Shown in pieces: positions 23,303-33,661 of a stretch of DNA of 64,000 nt. Below the pieces are notes generated by a model. It was given only the letters and a program-made list of their open reading frames with translations, ran no database searches and was not told the origin of the DNA. How positions within the stretch are numbered: position 1 is the stretch's first letter; every line of letters begins with the position of its first letter. A program made the translations under genes and the position numbers. Source of the stretch: Staphylotrichum longicolle (Eukaryota > Ascomycota > Sordariomycetes > Sordariales > Chaetomiaceae). The stretch lies in contig JAHCVI010000003.1 of the NCBI GenBank assembly GCA_019096155.1, positions 248,001 through 312,000 of the forward strand. The letters run 5' to 3'.

Positions 23303-25334
23303 ATGCCACGCAACATGGGTTTCTCAGGACTGCTCGGCGCGTCGTCGTCGACGTCGAACGACCGTCCAACGAGGCCCCGGAGCCTTGGCTCGACCTCGAC
23401 CGCCAGTACCGACGCTTTACGCTCCGCGACGACTCACGAGCCCGCACTGCCCGAGTACATCGCCGATGAAGCCCATCTGCGGCCTCTCGACCCGGAGGCA
23501 CCGGACCTGCGGGAGCTGAATGCGTGCTTGGATGCCCTCGCTGCCGTGTTCCCCGACATCCAGATCGAAGTGTTTCGCGACATGTTCGCCAGCTTCGACG
23601 GCGAGTCGAGACTGGCGCTAGTTGCCGACGCTCTGCTGAAGAACCGCGTGACGTGGGTCAAGGGGCGATGGAGGGTCGCCGCCAAAGACGGCCAGGCCCC
23701 GGAGACCTTGGTGCCCAAGAAGGAGACGTTTCGCAGTCCAGAGTACACGCAGGCCGTAAAGAGCCTCGCGTGGCACGAATTCAAGGGGCTCTCCCGCTCG
23801 TCCATCAACGCCGTTCTCGCCGAGAGCAACTACTCGTACCTCGATGCCCGCCAGACGCTGGTCGACCTGTCGTCCAAGTCGTGGCGCTTCACCATCTCGT
23901 CGCTCTTCCTGCGCGGCGGAAGCCGTCTCGGCCACCGAAGCCGAGAACCACCCCCTCGTGATCTGGAAATCGACGGGCCAGGGATCGATAGTGCCCACCC
24001 TCAAATCAACCGCAAATGCGGAACTCGACCGGGAGCTCTTTGCGGCCCTCATCACGCCGCTGACGGAGCGCACCCGAGCTAACCGCGAGGCTCGGGACCG
24101 TCAGATGGCTGTGGATCTGAACAACACAGAAGCGGAGCAGACCGACAGCATGATTGAGTGTGCCTGCTGCTTTACCGAGTCGACGTTTGAGGAGTTCACG
24201 TCGTGCAACGCCGACGGCCACATGGTCTGCTTCCGGTGCGTGCAGCACTGCATCTCGGAGGCCGTGTTTGGGCAAGCCTGGCAGCGGAGCATCAACAGGG
24301 AGACGGGGACTCTCCGGTGTCCGGCCGTCGACGCGACCGAGTGCGGCGGCTGCATCGCCCAGGACCACATCTACCGGGCGATGCTGCAGGAGAAGAACGG
24401 CGCCGAGATTATGCACAACTTGGAGCAGCGCCTCGCGGACCACAGCCTCGTGGCGAGCAGCCTCCCACTCATCCGCTGCCCGTTTTGCGCCTATGCCGAG
24501 GTCGACGACATTTACCTACCCGTGGACGAGACGGATGTGCACGTTAAGACGGACAGCATCAACGCTATCGTCCTGGCTTTCTTTTGTCTCGGATGCTTCC
24601 TGGTGGTGGTGCCGCTCATTCTGATCGCCTCGGTCCTCCTCTCCTTTTCGTGTGTTGCCATCTTGGCCAGGTCTAAGGAGTCCTGGGGTGGCCGTCTCAA
24701 AAGCGAGTTCCGCGCAGCCATGGTCCGCCGGCGCCGGCGCCGCCGCGGCCTGCGGTTCAACTGCCAGAACCCAGAGTGCCGACGGGCGTCGTGCCTCTCG
24801 TGCAGCAAGGCATGGGTGGACGTGCACGTGTGCCACGAGTCGTCGCTCGTGGCGCTGCGCACGCAGGTGGAACAGGCCATGAGCATGGCGGTCAAGCGCG
24901 TGTGCCCGCGCTGCAACACGTCGTTTGTCAAGACGGCCGGGTGCAACAAGCTGACGTGTCCGTGCGGCTACAAGATGTGCTACGTCTGCCGCAAGGACAT
25001 TGGCGGCTCGGGCGACGGCGCCGACGTTGGGTATCGGCACTTTTGCGAGCACTTCCGGCCGCACGGAGATCCGCGCAAGTGTGATCAATGCAGCAAGTGC
25101 AACCTGTGGGAGTCGGAGAACACGGACGAGGTGCTGCGCAAGGCCAGGGAGGAGGCCGAGCGCCGGTGGAGCGAGGCGGAGGGACGGGGTCTGTCCGGGG
25201 CCGAGGCGACGTTTCTGGAGACGGGCGTTCTCTCGCAGCCGGCGGCTAGGGGGTTTGAGACGGCTCTGCGGCAGGGCAAGCTCCCGACGCTGGCCGAGGT
25301 GTGCGACTACGTGCTCGAGACGTTCCTGGTATGA
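23303..25334 (+). CDS. RBR (RING-IBR-RING) E3 ubiquitin ligase, RNF216/TRIAD3-like, with a frame break
   Basis: About 676 aa if the break is bridged. The N-terminal part (to about 23905) reads in one frame and contains a CUE/UBA-like helical segment (LAAVFPDIQIEVFRDMF). From about 23915 the coding signal continues one frame over. RING1 (CACCFTESTFEEFTSC) is near residue 285, IBR starts with CPFCAYAEVDD near 395, and RING2 (CPRCNTSFVKTAGCNKLTCPCG, then CYVCRKDIGG) begins near 533; the TAGCNK cysteine is the expected catalytic residue. A hydrophobic stretch of about 33 residues (24566-24665) lies between the two halves of the IBR. No GT-AG intron restores the frame without removing well-formed coding sequence, so a single-base indel, real or from assembly, is likely. 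Confidence 0.85.
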
Positions 25335-25808
25335 TAGGGGCGAGAAAGATAGGGGTCCAGGGCAGGGCATGGCATGGCATTACGGAGTTTGCATTTATTA
25401 TTAGCGGCGCAGAACATGGCGATACCCGGAGTAGAGAACTGCTAGCATTCATAGAGTCATTGATTTGAATAGGACGCACGTGGAAGTCTTGTTTCTCTTG
25501 ATGTTTATCGAGTCGACAGGTCTGCGTCAGGGGAAGAGGAAAGGATGCCTTACGTAATCAGACCGCACCCTGCTTCCCCAAAAATCAGCCTGCAACTCCA
25601 AACGCGTGCACGCGCAGCACCAAACTGCAACCGCGCGAGCTTGTCGCAAGTCAGCTGCGCATCGATTAACTGCTTCCAGTCCGGTCCCTGCACAACCCGC
25701 ACCACGCCCCATCACCACCCAATTACTTGCCCCGTTCACCGCGACAGTCTACAAATCCGCAACCCACACAACACAAAACAAAAAGAACCCCACGGGTGCC
25801 CGGTCGCA
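25335..25808. other. Intergenic region, RBR / ARP9
   Basis: 474 bp between tandem genes, holding the RBR 3' UTR and the ARP9 promoter and leader. The leader just before the ATG is rich in CA/AC and A-runs (ACAACACAAAACAAAAAG). Confidence 0.5.
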
Positions 25809-27947
25809 ATGTCGCAGACGGGCAAGTGGCGCGAGGAGCAGGTGCTCATCATCTGTCCCGGCAGCCAGACCACCCTCGCCCAGCTCGGCTGCAACGAGCT
25901 GACCCCGCCCGCCCACCGCTTCCCGACGCGCATGTTCAAGGACGAAGAGTCGGACGACTGGCGGCCCTACCGCACGTACAAGCGCAAGAAGGAGGGGGCC
26001 GAGGAAGGGGAGGACGAGTGGGTCGAGGATGTCGAGTCGAGCGAAGGGGCCGTGTATCCGATTCAAGGTAAGTTGTTTTTTCATTTTTGGAGCAGAAAGA
26101 ATGGGTTGATTGACTTGCGTGTTTGTCCAGCCGGCCGCATCGCGCACATGGACGCCTTCCTCGCCTTCCTCGAGCACGTCCACGCCCAGCTGACCACCAC
26201 CTACCACAACACCCCGATCATGCTCATGGCCTCGCCCCAGTGGACCCGCCCGGACTGCGAGGCCATCGCCCGCTACATCTTTGAGAAGACCAAGACCCCC
26301 GCCCTGTGCCTGATCCACAGCGGCGTCGCCACCCAGTACGGCCTCAAGTGGCCCAACATGACCGTCGTCGATGTTGGGTTTGAGAAGGTCGACGTCACGT
26401 GTATCTACGACGGCCGCGTGGTCTCGCATATGGACGTCGGGCCGACGGTGCTGGGCGTCGAGGCGGGGGAAGAGATCAGCGGCGGGGAGGTGTTTACGCG
26501 GCGGCTGCTGGCGCTGCTCAAGCAGGAGGGGTTTGACTACGAGATGGCGGAGCAGCTGAAGAAGAGCTCCATCTGCGAAGTGTTGCCGTACAATCCGGAT
26601 AGCGCGGAGCTGATGGAGTTGCCGGTCGAGACGGGGCCCACGGGCGCCACGGGCGCCGCGGCGCCGGCGAGCGACGGGCCCAAGAACGTGGAGCCGAGCC
26701 GGAGTCTTGCGCCGATCGGCGATGACGATGCCGGGACGAACGGCGAGAGCAAGGAGGCCGAGGACGACGGTGTGCTCGACGTCGCCAACATTGTCGCGAG
26801 CGGGCAGACGAGGGAGTTCCTCGCCAAGAAGGAGAAGGAGAAGGCGGAGAAGTCAAAGGCTGGGCGGAAGGGGAAAGATAAGGAGGGCGCCGACGCGGCT
26901 GCTGCGAAAGGGTTCCGACTCCCCAACTCGAAGAGGACCCACAACTCGTTCCACTACGAGGAGCTGGTGACGGAGGAGGTCCCGGTGGCGCCGCCCCCGA
27001 AGGACACCGCCATGACCGAGACCGCGCCGGCGGATGGCGCAACCGGGGACGCGCCGAAGCTGGAAGGTGAGCAACAACCACAGCCGCCCACCGACGCCCC
27101 ACCAGCCGACGCCGCCCCCGCCCCGACGGCAACCGAACGCGTCACCCGCCGCGTGCGGCGCGATATTGAGGTCGGCCTCGAGCGCTTCCGGTTCGCCGAC
27201 CGCCAGGAAATCGACCGCATCGTCACGGCCATCTACCGCGCCGTGCAGGGCATCGAGGACATGTACATGCGCCCCGGCTGCTGGGAGAACATCGTCTTCG
27301 TCGGCAACGGCGCCCGCATCCGCGGCCTCCGCGACAACATCATGCAGACGCTGCAGGCGCGCCACCTCGTCTCCCCCTCCTCGGCCACCATGTTCACCTC
27401 GGAGCTGCCCTCTAACATGGGCACGCCCTCGGGAACGGGCTCCCAGACCCCGACCTCGTCCTTCGCCGGCGCCCCGCACCAGCTCCCCACCACCAGCAGC
27501 GTCAACCCCCTGCTCCAGGCCGCCACCACGGCTGCCAGCCTCGGCGTGGGAGGCGGCCCCAACGCCGCCAACGTCGCGGGGTCCAACGCTGGCGACGCGG
27601 GCCCCGGCACGAGCCACCACTTCCACAGCCAGACGCCTACCAACATCCGCCTCGCGCCGCTGCCGACCTATCTCGCCGAGTGGGCCAAGCACGGCTTCGA
27701 GGAGGCCATGTTCCTGGGCGCGCAGGTCGCCGCGCGGCTGGCGTTTTGCATACACAACCTGGACGCGCAGGGCCTGGAGGCGCAGCGGTTGATGAGTTTT
27801 AGTCGGGTGGATTACAAGTGAGTTTTTTCCCCCTCCTCTTCTTTGATTTATTTCGTGTGTGCTGGTATGGAGTGGTGCTGACGGCTTGTTTGTGTTTGCA
27901 GTGAGCTGGGGCCCAAGGGGATTCGGTCGCATTCCATGCTGGGGTGA
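25809..27947 (+). CDS. ARP9: Actin-related protein Arp9 (SWI/SNF and RSC subunit)
   Basis: Three exons (25809-26067, 26131-27817, 27902-27947) encode 663 aa. Actin-fold segments include EQVLIICPGSQTTLAQLG at the start, PIMLMASPQWTRPDCEAIARYIFE, CLIHSGVATQYGLKWPNMTVVDVG and, near the end, CWENIVFVGNGARIRGLRDNI. The insertion between residues ~270 and ~440 is acidic, Pro/Ala-rich and probably disordered, as in other filamentous-fungal Arp9. The C-terminus after the last intron is SRVDYNELGPKGIRSHSMLG, including the final short exon. Arp9 pairs with Arp7-type partners on the HSA helix of the remodeller ATPase. The 63-nt first intron keeps the frame open if retained. Confidence 0.93.
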
Positions 27948-28810
27948 TCTACTACTCAACCTTGGGAGGGGAACAGTGGTTGGTGAGCGTGCCAGACGGG
28001 ACAGGACGGAACAGGCACATTTTGATAGGGCGATGGCGAGGCATTGGCTATCCGCACGGGACCGTGTCTCTCTGGAGTTTGGGGAAAAAGTTGTTTTTTA
28101 TATATCAGCGGACGGGCGGCCGGGTTTGGCGTAGATGGGATTTTGTCTTCTTTCCGTAGTGGTATCGCCCTGAGCGCGGGCCTAGATGGTATGTATGTAT
28201 GACTGTGGGGTTTGGCGGCCGTGTCTAGCGTCCGGGATGCTCGTGTGTATGTGGATACTTGCTGGTAGTATGGGAATGTTGAGTTGGTGCTGCTGGGAGA
28301 TGCGTGCTAGTGGGGAAGGGGCCAGAGAAACCAAACGGGTTTGTGCTCTGAGGCTGCTTGGGGCGCTTGATGGTAATACCGCCAACACTGGAGTAGTCAC
28401 CGGAAGTGGACTCGAACCAACTGTGCCGGCTCAGATCCCAAGGACCAAAGGCGACGATGGCATGCCTTCGACACGCAAGGACGGCCTTCGATTGTTGGCC
28501 GATGGCGGCGATTTCTTTACAAAGACAACAACCACCTTAACTACGAGCCACATGAGCCAGCTTATTTCTTTCTCTGAGGGCCGGAAGTTGTTTATTTGCC
28601 ACCCCCAAAGTTGGTTGGCAGCCGTTGTGTTAATCTCTGGTTGGCGGCCACAGCCCAGGGCAAACCAACTTCAACGATCAAACGATCATGCAGTATCTCG
28701 AGGACCGATTCTTTCTGAGAGGTTTATAGATAATATAGCCTCGGAGCAAACCCCCTGAGTTAGAGTTCACTCCTCAAACAACGCATCAGAGACAGGAAAA
28801 TCTTACAACC
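27948..28810. other. Intergenic region, ARP9 / small cysteine protein
   Basis: 863 bp with no supported gene; a long frame at 28186-28758 (+) shows no domain or codon bias. Confidence 0.45.
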
Positions 28811-29461
28811 ATGCCCAAAGACTTGTCACACCCCACTACATGTGGTACCAAGACAGAATCCCCCCAGCTCGCCGTGGAAACCGATAAATGGTATATTTGT
28901 GTGGTTTTCCTTCCAACGGGCCTTGCAGACGAAAAGTTTGAAGAACGGTAAGACCTCTAAACCGAGCATTGAGACATAGACGTTGTTTTTTTCCGTCCTT
29001 TTGCTAAACTGGCTTGTCTAAGGTTCACGGTTGGTCTCTTCCTCACCACTCAACCCGAAAACCCAGAGACTACAGGCACACTCTACACGTTCTTCTGTGA
29101 CAGTTGCGAGTGGGAGGAGTGGTGTCCACTCGATGTCGAGTTGGCGCACATGTTTCCCCACTGTTCTGTTCCGGATGAAGCTGCGTTCAGGAAGACTATC
29201 GAGCGTCTGGGCTCTGAAGTCTCATACGGTGAAGACGGCGGAGACGGCGAAGACGATGACTTTCTCAGCGATATTCTTATAGCACTCGCTGTACTAAACC
29301 GCAAAGCTGTCATGGACAAAGCCATTACGTCGAGGGATCTCAAGGAGTACCAGGGCAGAGCCGAATCAGGAGAAAGATGCTGCCGGGGGGTCTGGGCTGA
29401 GGTCGAGTCTGCCTCCCCTGTGTTGGGTTCTTTACGATTGGCCTCGTTACCTCTGGGTTAA
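28811..29461 (+). CDS. Unrecognised small protein with C-x2-C-x3-W-C motif
   Basis: Two exons (28811-28947, 29023-29461) predict 191 aa starting MPKDLSHPTTCGTK. The intron has a GTAAGA donor and joins KFEER to FTVGLFLTTQ in frame, and the A-rich context ACAACCATG suits a fungal start. I do not recognise the family. The middle reads TLYTFFCDSCEWEEWCP, with three closely spaced cysteines and tryptophans that could form a small zinc or disulfide knuckle. An acidic stretch (GEDGGDGEDDDF) follows, then a helical segment ILIALAVLNRKAVMDKA. Base composition is less GC-rich than its neighbours. It could be a lineage-restricted gene; the 3' end after residue ~165 is the least certain part. Confidence 0.6.
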
Positions 29462-29959
29462 AAGGGGCACTCAAAACCTTGTCGAACGGGTCAGTACTCA
29501 AGGATCAAGCCCACGAGTTACGACGGCTCATAAGAAGGAGGTAACGGGCCATTTTATGAAAAAGAGACGTGACGAGATTGACTTGGTTCCAAAGCATTAC
29601 TCCTCGGTGCAGTCAATTTCATAGCCAAAGACGAAGAGCAGCTACCAAGAGGCAGAGATGGACCAACGCTCGGTATTCAAAGAGGTGTTGACAGAGGAGA
29701 ATCGCAACACAAAACTGTCACCATCTTGAGATTTTTTCCTTGCTTAAGCTTCACCGTGTCTTGACATGGAATGATGATAATGCTCCTCTGCTAACTTGGG
29801 AGAGGAAAAGGGTCACTCCTGACGAAGGGTTAGGGTTAGAGTCCCTCCTGCAAGCAACTCCCCATCTGACTCACCTCCCCTCCTCCGCCTCCATCCTCAA
29901 CACCTCCGTGTGCCATTCCCTCATTCTTTCCGTTGCAGAAAGTCCAGACACTACTCATC
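29462..29959. other. Intergenic region before the Rid-family gene
   Basis: 498 bp with no other gene seen. It should contain the 3' UTR of the small cysteine protein and the promoter of the next gene, whose leader just before the ATG is pyrimidine-rich. Confidence 0.5.
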
Positions 29960-30531
29960 ATGGCCGCCCGCAAACTCATCTCCTCCGGCTCGGCCTTCGA
30001 GGCCCAGATCGGCTACTCCCGCGCGGTCGTGTCGGGGGACATGGTCTTTGTGTCGGGTTGCACAGGGTGAGGCTCTCCCGCTCTTTCTCAGGATTGTTTG
30101 TTTCCGGTCTCTCTCCAGAGTCAGCACTGACAAAACCAGATACGACTACAAGACCGGCGCCATCTCCGACGACGTGGCTGAGCAGGCGGAGCAGTGCATG
30201 AAGAACATCGCGGCCGCGCTGGCCGAGGCCGGGGCCGAGATGGGCGACCTGGTGCGGGTACGGTACATCCTGCCGGACAGGAAGGATTTCGAAAAGACGT
30301 GGTAGGTCCAGCTGTCCAAGTCGTGTTGTTTCTTGCAAGAGAGTGGAGCAGGGGGGCTGGGGCTATGCTGATGTCTCCTTATCCAGGCCAGTCCTGCAAA
30401 AGTGGCTGGGCAATGTCCGGCCTGCGGCGACCATGATCCAGGCTGGACTAATGGAGGAGGTGATGAAGATTGAGATTGAGGTGACGGCCAAGCGGGCGGG
30501 TGTTTCCGAGGGGCAAAAGACTTTGCTGTAG
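29960..30531 (+). CDS. YjgF/YER057c/UK114 (Rid) family protein
   Basis: Three exons (29960-30066, 30140-30301, 30387-30531) encode 137 aa, the usual size. The product starts MAARKLISSGSAFE. Typical segments are YSRAVVSGDMVFVSGCTGYDY, AEQAEQCMKNIAAALAEAGA, LVRVRYIL and VRPAATMIQAGLM. Rid proteins form trimers; RidA members hydrolyse reactive enamines and imines from PLP enzymes. The strand that carries PARS, with the substrate-binding Arg, in RidA reads RPAAT here, so it probably belongs to another Rid subgroup and deaminase activity should not be assumed. Confidence 0.92.
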
Positions 30532-30794
30532 GCCGCTTCCACAGGATCACCTCTTGCAATGTTCAGCAAGGGATCGCACTCCGTATTATCCTGTCACAAT
30601 ATATATATACCCTCTCATCCAAAAACAACGACCATGAACATTTAATAGCGCCAGATTACAACTCTGCTATCCCACCATGCCCCAAGGAAAGACCCAGGTA
30701 TCCAAAACATCAAACACACCCTTTTCCAAAGGAGCGATCACAAGTATCAAGTCCCAACGCCTCCCACACCCAAGTTTTCACGCACACATGTCAC

Positions 30795-33661
30795 TCACCC
30801 CCTTCTCCCCTCCGGGCCCCCATTCCCATCAATATCCTCCGAGAACACACTCCTCCTCAACGGACTCCCTGGCCCCTGACCCTGTTGCTGTTGCCCCCCC
30901 TGCACCGGCCTCGCACTCAGATAATCCCCGCCCACAGCCCCACCTTCAAACTCGGACGACCCGATCGGCGGCGACGTAGGCGGCGACACCACCCCGGGGC
31001 TCTCCACCACTCCGCGATCCTCAATCTGCCCTCCCCCATTGCCGCCGCCGCCGCCGATATGGGTGCTGAGCGCGCTCACCCCGCTCATCATCCTCTCCCT
31101 GTCCCTGCGCCCGTTATTCCCCTCCCCGCTGCCATTCCCGTTCCCGTTCCCATTCCCATTCCCATTCCCATTGCCGTTATGGGCGTTTGTCGTCACAGAC
31201 GACACCGTCGTGTCGCTGATCTGCCGCAGGTGCGCCCGGTCCCGCTCCGACAGGTTCGAGATGCCCGAGAGCACCTTGTTCTCCCGCGTCCGCGAGGAAA
31301 AGGTGCCCGTGCCCGTGCCGCCGCCCCCCGGGGTGGATGGCGAGGCGGTGGTCGCCGACAGCGGGGGCGCGCGGCCCAGGGCGTCCGAGTCGGGCCGGTA
31401 GAAGATGGGGGACTCGTCGTCGTGGGGATGGGGGGGGGTCGGGTAGGAGGACGGCGGGTGGGAGGCCGACGAGGCGTGGTCGGTTTGGTGGGTTGTTGGG
31501 TAGTGGGTTGGGTCGTTGAGCGAGGCTGGGTGGGGGAGGTGGAGGGGGCAAGGTGGTGGAGTGGAGTTCGGCGGGTGGGGAGGTGTCTGGGGGTTGGGTT
31601 AGTTTGCGGAAGTTGAAGGGGGTGGGAGCAAGGGGAACAAGGGTTACGGACCTGCGAGCTCGACTGGAGCATTGACCTCGGTGTTCATCATCTCGGCGAT
31701 GGAGCGGGGCGGGACGCCGACGCTGTCGACGTCGGTCGTGCTCACAGGCGAGTAGTCGGACGCGGTGGTGACGGTGGGCGCCTTGACCTCGCTGGGCTGG
31801 CCGCGCAGCCAAGAGGTGATGCGGTTGCCGTTGCTGTCTTCGGTCCCGGCCTCGCTCATGGTGCCGCCGCGCCGGAGAAGACGGCGCCGCCGCCAGAGCA
31901 GGATCAGCACGGCGACCATGGTGAGGAACACCAGGCCGAGGACCACTCCGAGCACGGGAGGGAGATACGACGGGACACCGCCTCCAGAACTCTCAACTGT
32001 CGGTACCGGTGCGTTGGGGTTGGTGTTGTTGGTCGGCCCGACCGAGGCGTATGGGTAGTACGTCGTGATCTTGCTCATCGGGTATTGCGAACCAAAGATG
32101 CCGGCGAGTTCGGTCGCGCCCCACGAGGGACTCGGGCTCGTCGCCGTGGCGCCGCCGGTGCCAGACCCGCCGATCTTGTCGTGAACCGCGCTGGGGACGG
32201 TGTAGTTCGAGTAGAGGGCAGGGTCGTACCGATCCAGCCATTTCCCCGTCGAGAGGCTGAACACGCGGATCGTCTCCTTGAGACACCCCGGGACGGCGCC
32301 CTGGAAGCTGGGATAGCCTCCGATCACCAGCATCTGGTCCGGGTACGGCATGACGCACTTGTGCCCGGCGCGCCCTTCGACGGTGCTCGACGCCAGCTTG
32401 ACCCAGGTGAACGACGGCAGCGACAGGACCCAGACGTCATCACTAAAGGCCTGGCCCTGGTGCAGGCCGTCGTAGCCGCCATAATAGTAGATGTTGAAGC
32501 TCGAGCCGTCCTGCGCGCGGGCAACCACGGCGCAGCCGCGGGTGATCTGGCCCGGACCGCCCGTGGTCGGCTGCCGATACCACTTGCCGCTGTCCACGTC
32601 GTAGATGTCGATGGTGGAGATGAACTCGGGGCTTTCCAGTTGCTGTACCGGTTAGACTTGGAGTGCAACACAGAGAACGGGAGAACTTACGCTGGCTGTT
32701 TCGTTGCTTGACTTTGCGGTAGTCGCGTTGACAAAGTCCGGGTACACGACGCCTCCGAGGGCGACAAGGATGCCGCGCTTCCCTACGGGAACCCAGACCA
32801 GTTCCGGATTGGCTCGCCCAGGAATCTCGGGCGGCAGAGTGGTGTTTGTGAACGTCTCGCTCCGCTGTGTCTTCATATCGAGAGTAATGAGCGTGTTCGA
32901 CACATGGACCGCAGCGGTCGAGGCGTTGGCGCCGGCCTTGGTGTAGATGGTCCGGCCACTGGCAGAGCGCAGACCCGAAAAGTACCACGCCAGGTTTTCC
33001 GACGGCGCGCTGGCGGCTCCGCCGTAGGCGACATAGCGAGTCGTGTTGGACCCGAGGGGCTTGTTGATGAAATTGGCGTCAAAGGCGGCCTTGGGGGCGC
33101 TGTACGGATACTTTTCATAGCACAGGACCGAGTCTCCCGGCGGGTCTGATACCGACGCCGTCCGCTGCAGCAGGCCGCCATAGAGAAAGAACTCCTCGTT
33201 GTTGCCGAGCAGTGCGCCGTCCTCAAAGTTGGGTGCCCTGTTGTTAGTGTCCCCGCCGCCGGTACTCAGCGTGCCCAGGATTGCCGAGATGTTCTGTGTG
33301 GTGTTGAAGGGGGTGCTGAAGTTGAGGGTGTAAATCACACCCAGCCGGTTGTCTGCGGGGGATCAACACCTCGTCGGCGGAACACCCAGGGGGATACTTA
33401 CTGTCGTTGACGGGCCGGCCGGCGGAGCCATCGGCGAAGCCCGCTGCCACCAGAGATTCCCGCCGTCGAGAAACCGTGTCCCGGAGGACAGCAGCTGGGA
33501 ACAGTTAGGACGAGGAGACACAATCAACAGCGGCGCGGCTCACCTCGAAGCTGCTGCCATTGGCATATCCTCGTGTTAATCTGGTTGGTTTGCCAGGTTG
33601 CCTCGCCGAGGACGAGCGAGGCCGCGGCGGTCACCACGGCGAGGAGGCCCGGCCCGAACAT
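30795..33661 (-). CDS. Kelch-type single-pass membrane protein, 5' end disrupted
   Basis: Exons on the minus strand: 33544-33661, 33402-33494, 32691-33352, 31652-32642 and 30795-31525. A signal peptide (MFGPGLLAVVTAAASLVLGEA) leads into an extracellular region with FLDGG, FFLYGGLLQ, YYYGGYDGLHQG and MLVIGGYPSF segments typical of a kelch beta-propeller. One transmembrane helix (VLGVVLGLVFLTMVAVLILLW) follows, stopped by RRRRLLRR, then a long disordered cytoplasmic tail with an (Asn-Gly) repeat. The frame breaks twice near the 5' end, around 33570 and 33440, with no intron that resolves it; each looks like a one-base indel. The last intron (31526-31651) was chosen because its acceptor alone keeps the tail in the DESPIFYRPDSD frame. 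Function unknown; fungal cell-surface kelch proteins are often linked to polarity or wall sensing. Confidence 0.75.
31132..31178. repeat. Hexanucleotide repeat encoding (Asn-Gly)n
   Basis: About eight tandem copies of a 6-bp unit (CCCATT/CCCGTT on the plus strand) within the cytoplasmic tail of the kelch-type protein. Because the unit is six bases, length change keeps the frame. Confidence 0.9.

Noticed and set aside
23860..23960. An intron to explain the RBR frame change
   Set aside because: The only GT...AG combinations would be too short or would remove the well-formed segment ending WRFTISSLF; an indel is simpler.
28385..28440. Possible tRNA 3' end (GGTTCGAGTCC, minus strand)
   Set aside because: T-stem pairing is imperfect and the required acceptor partner is absent within 100 bases upstream.
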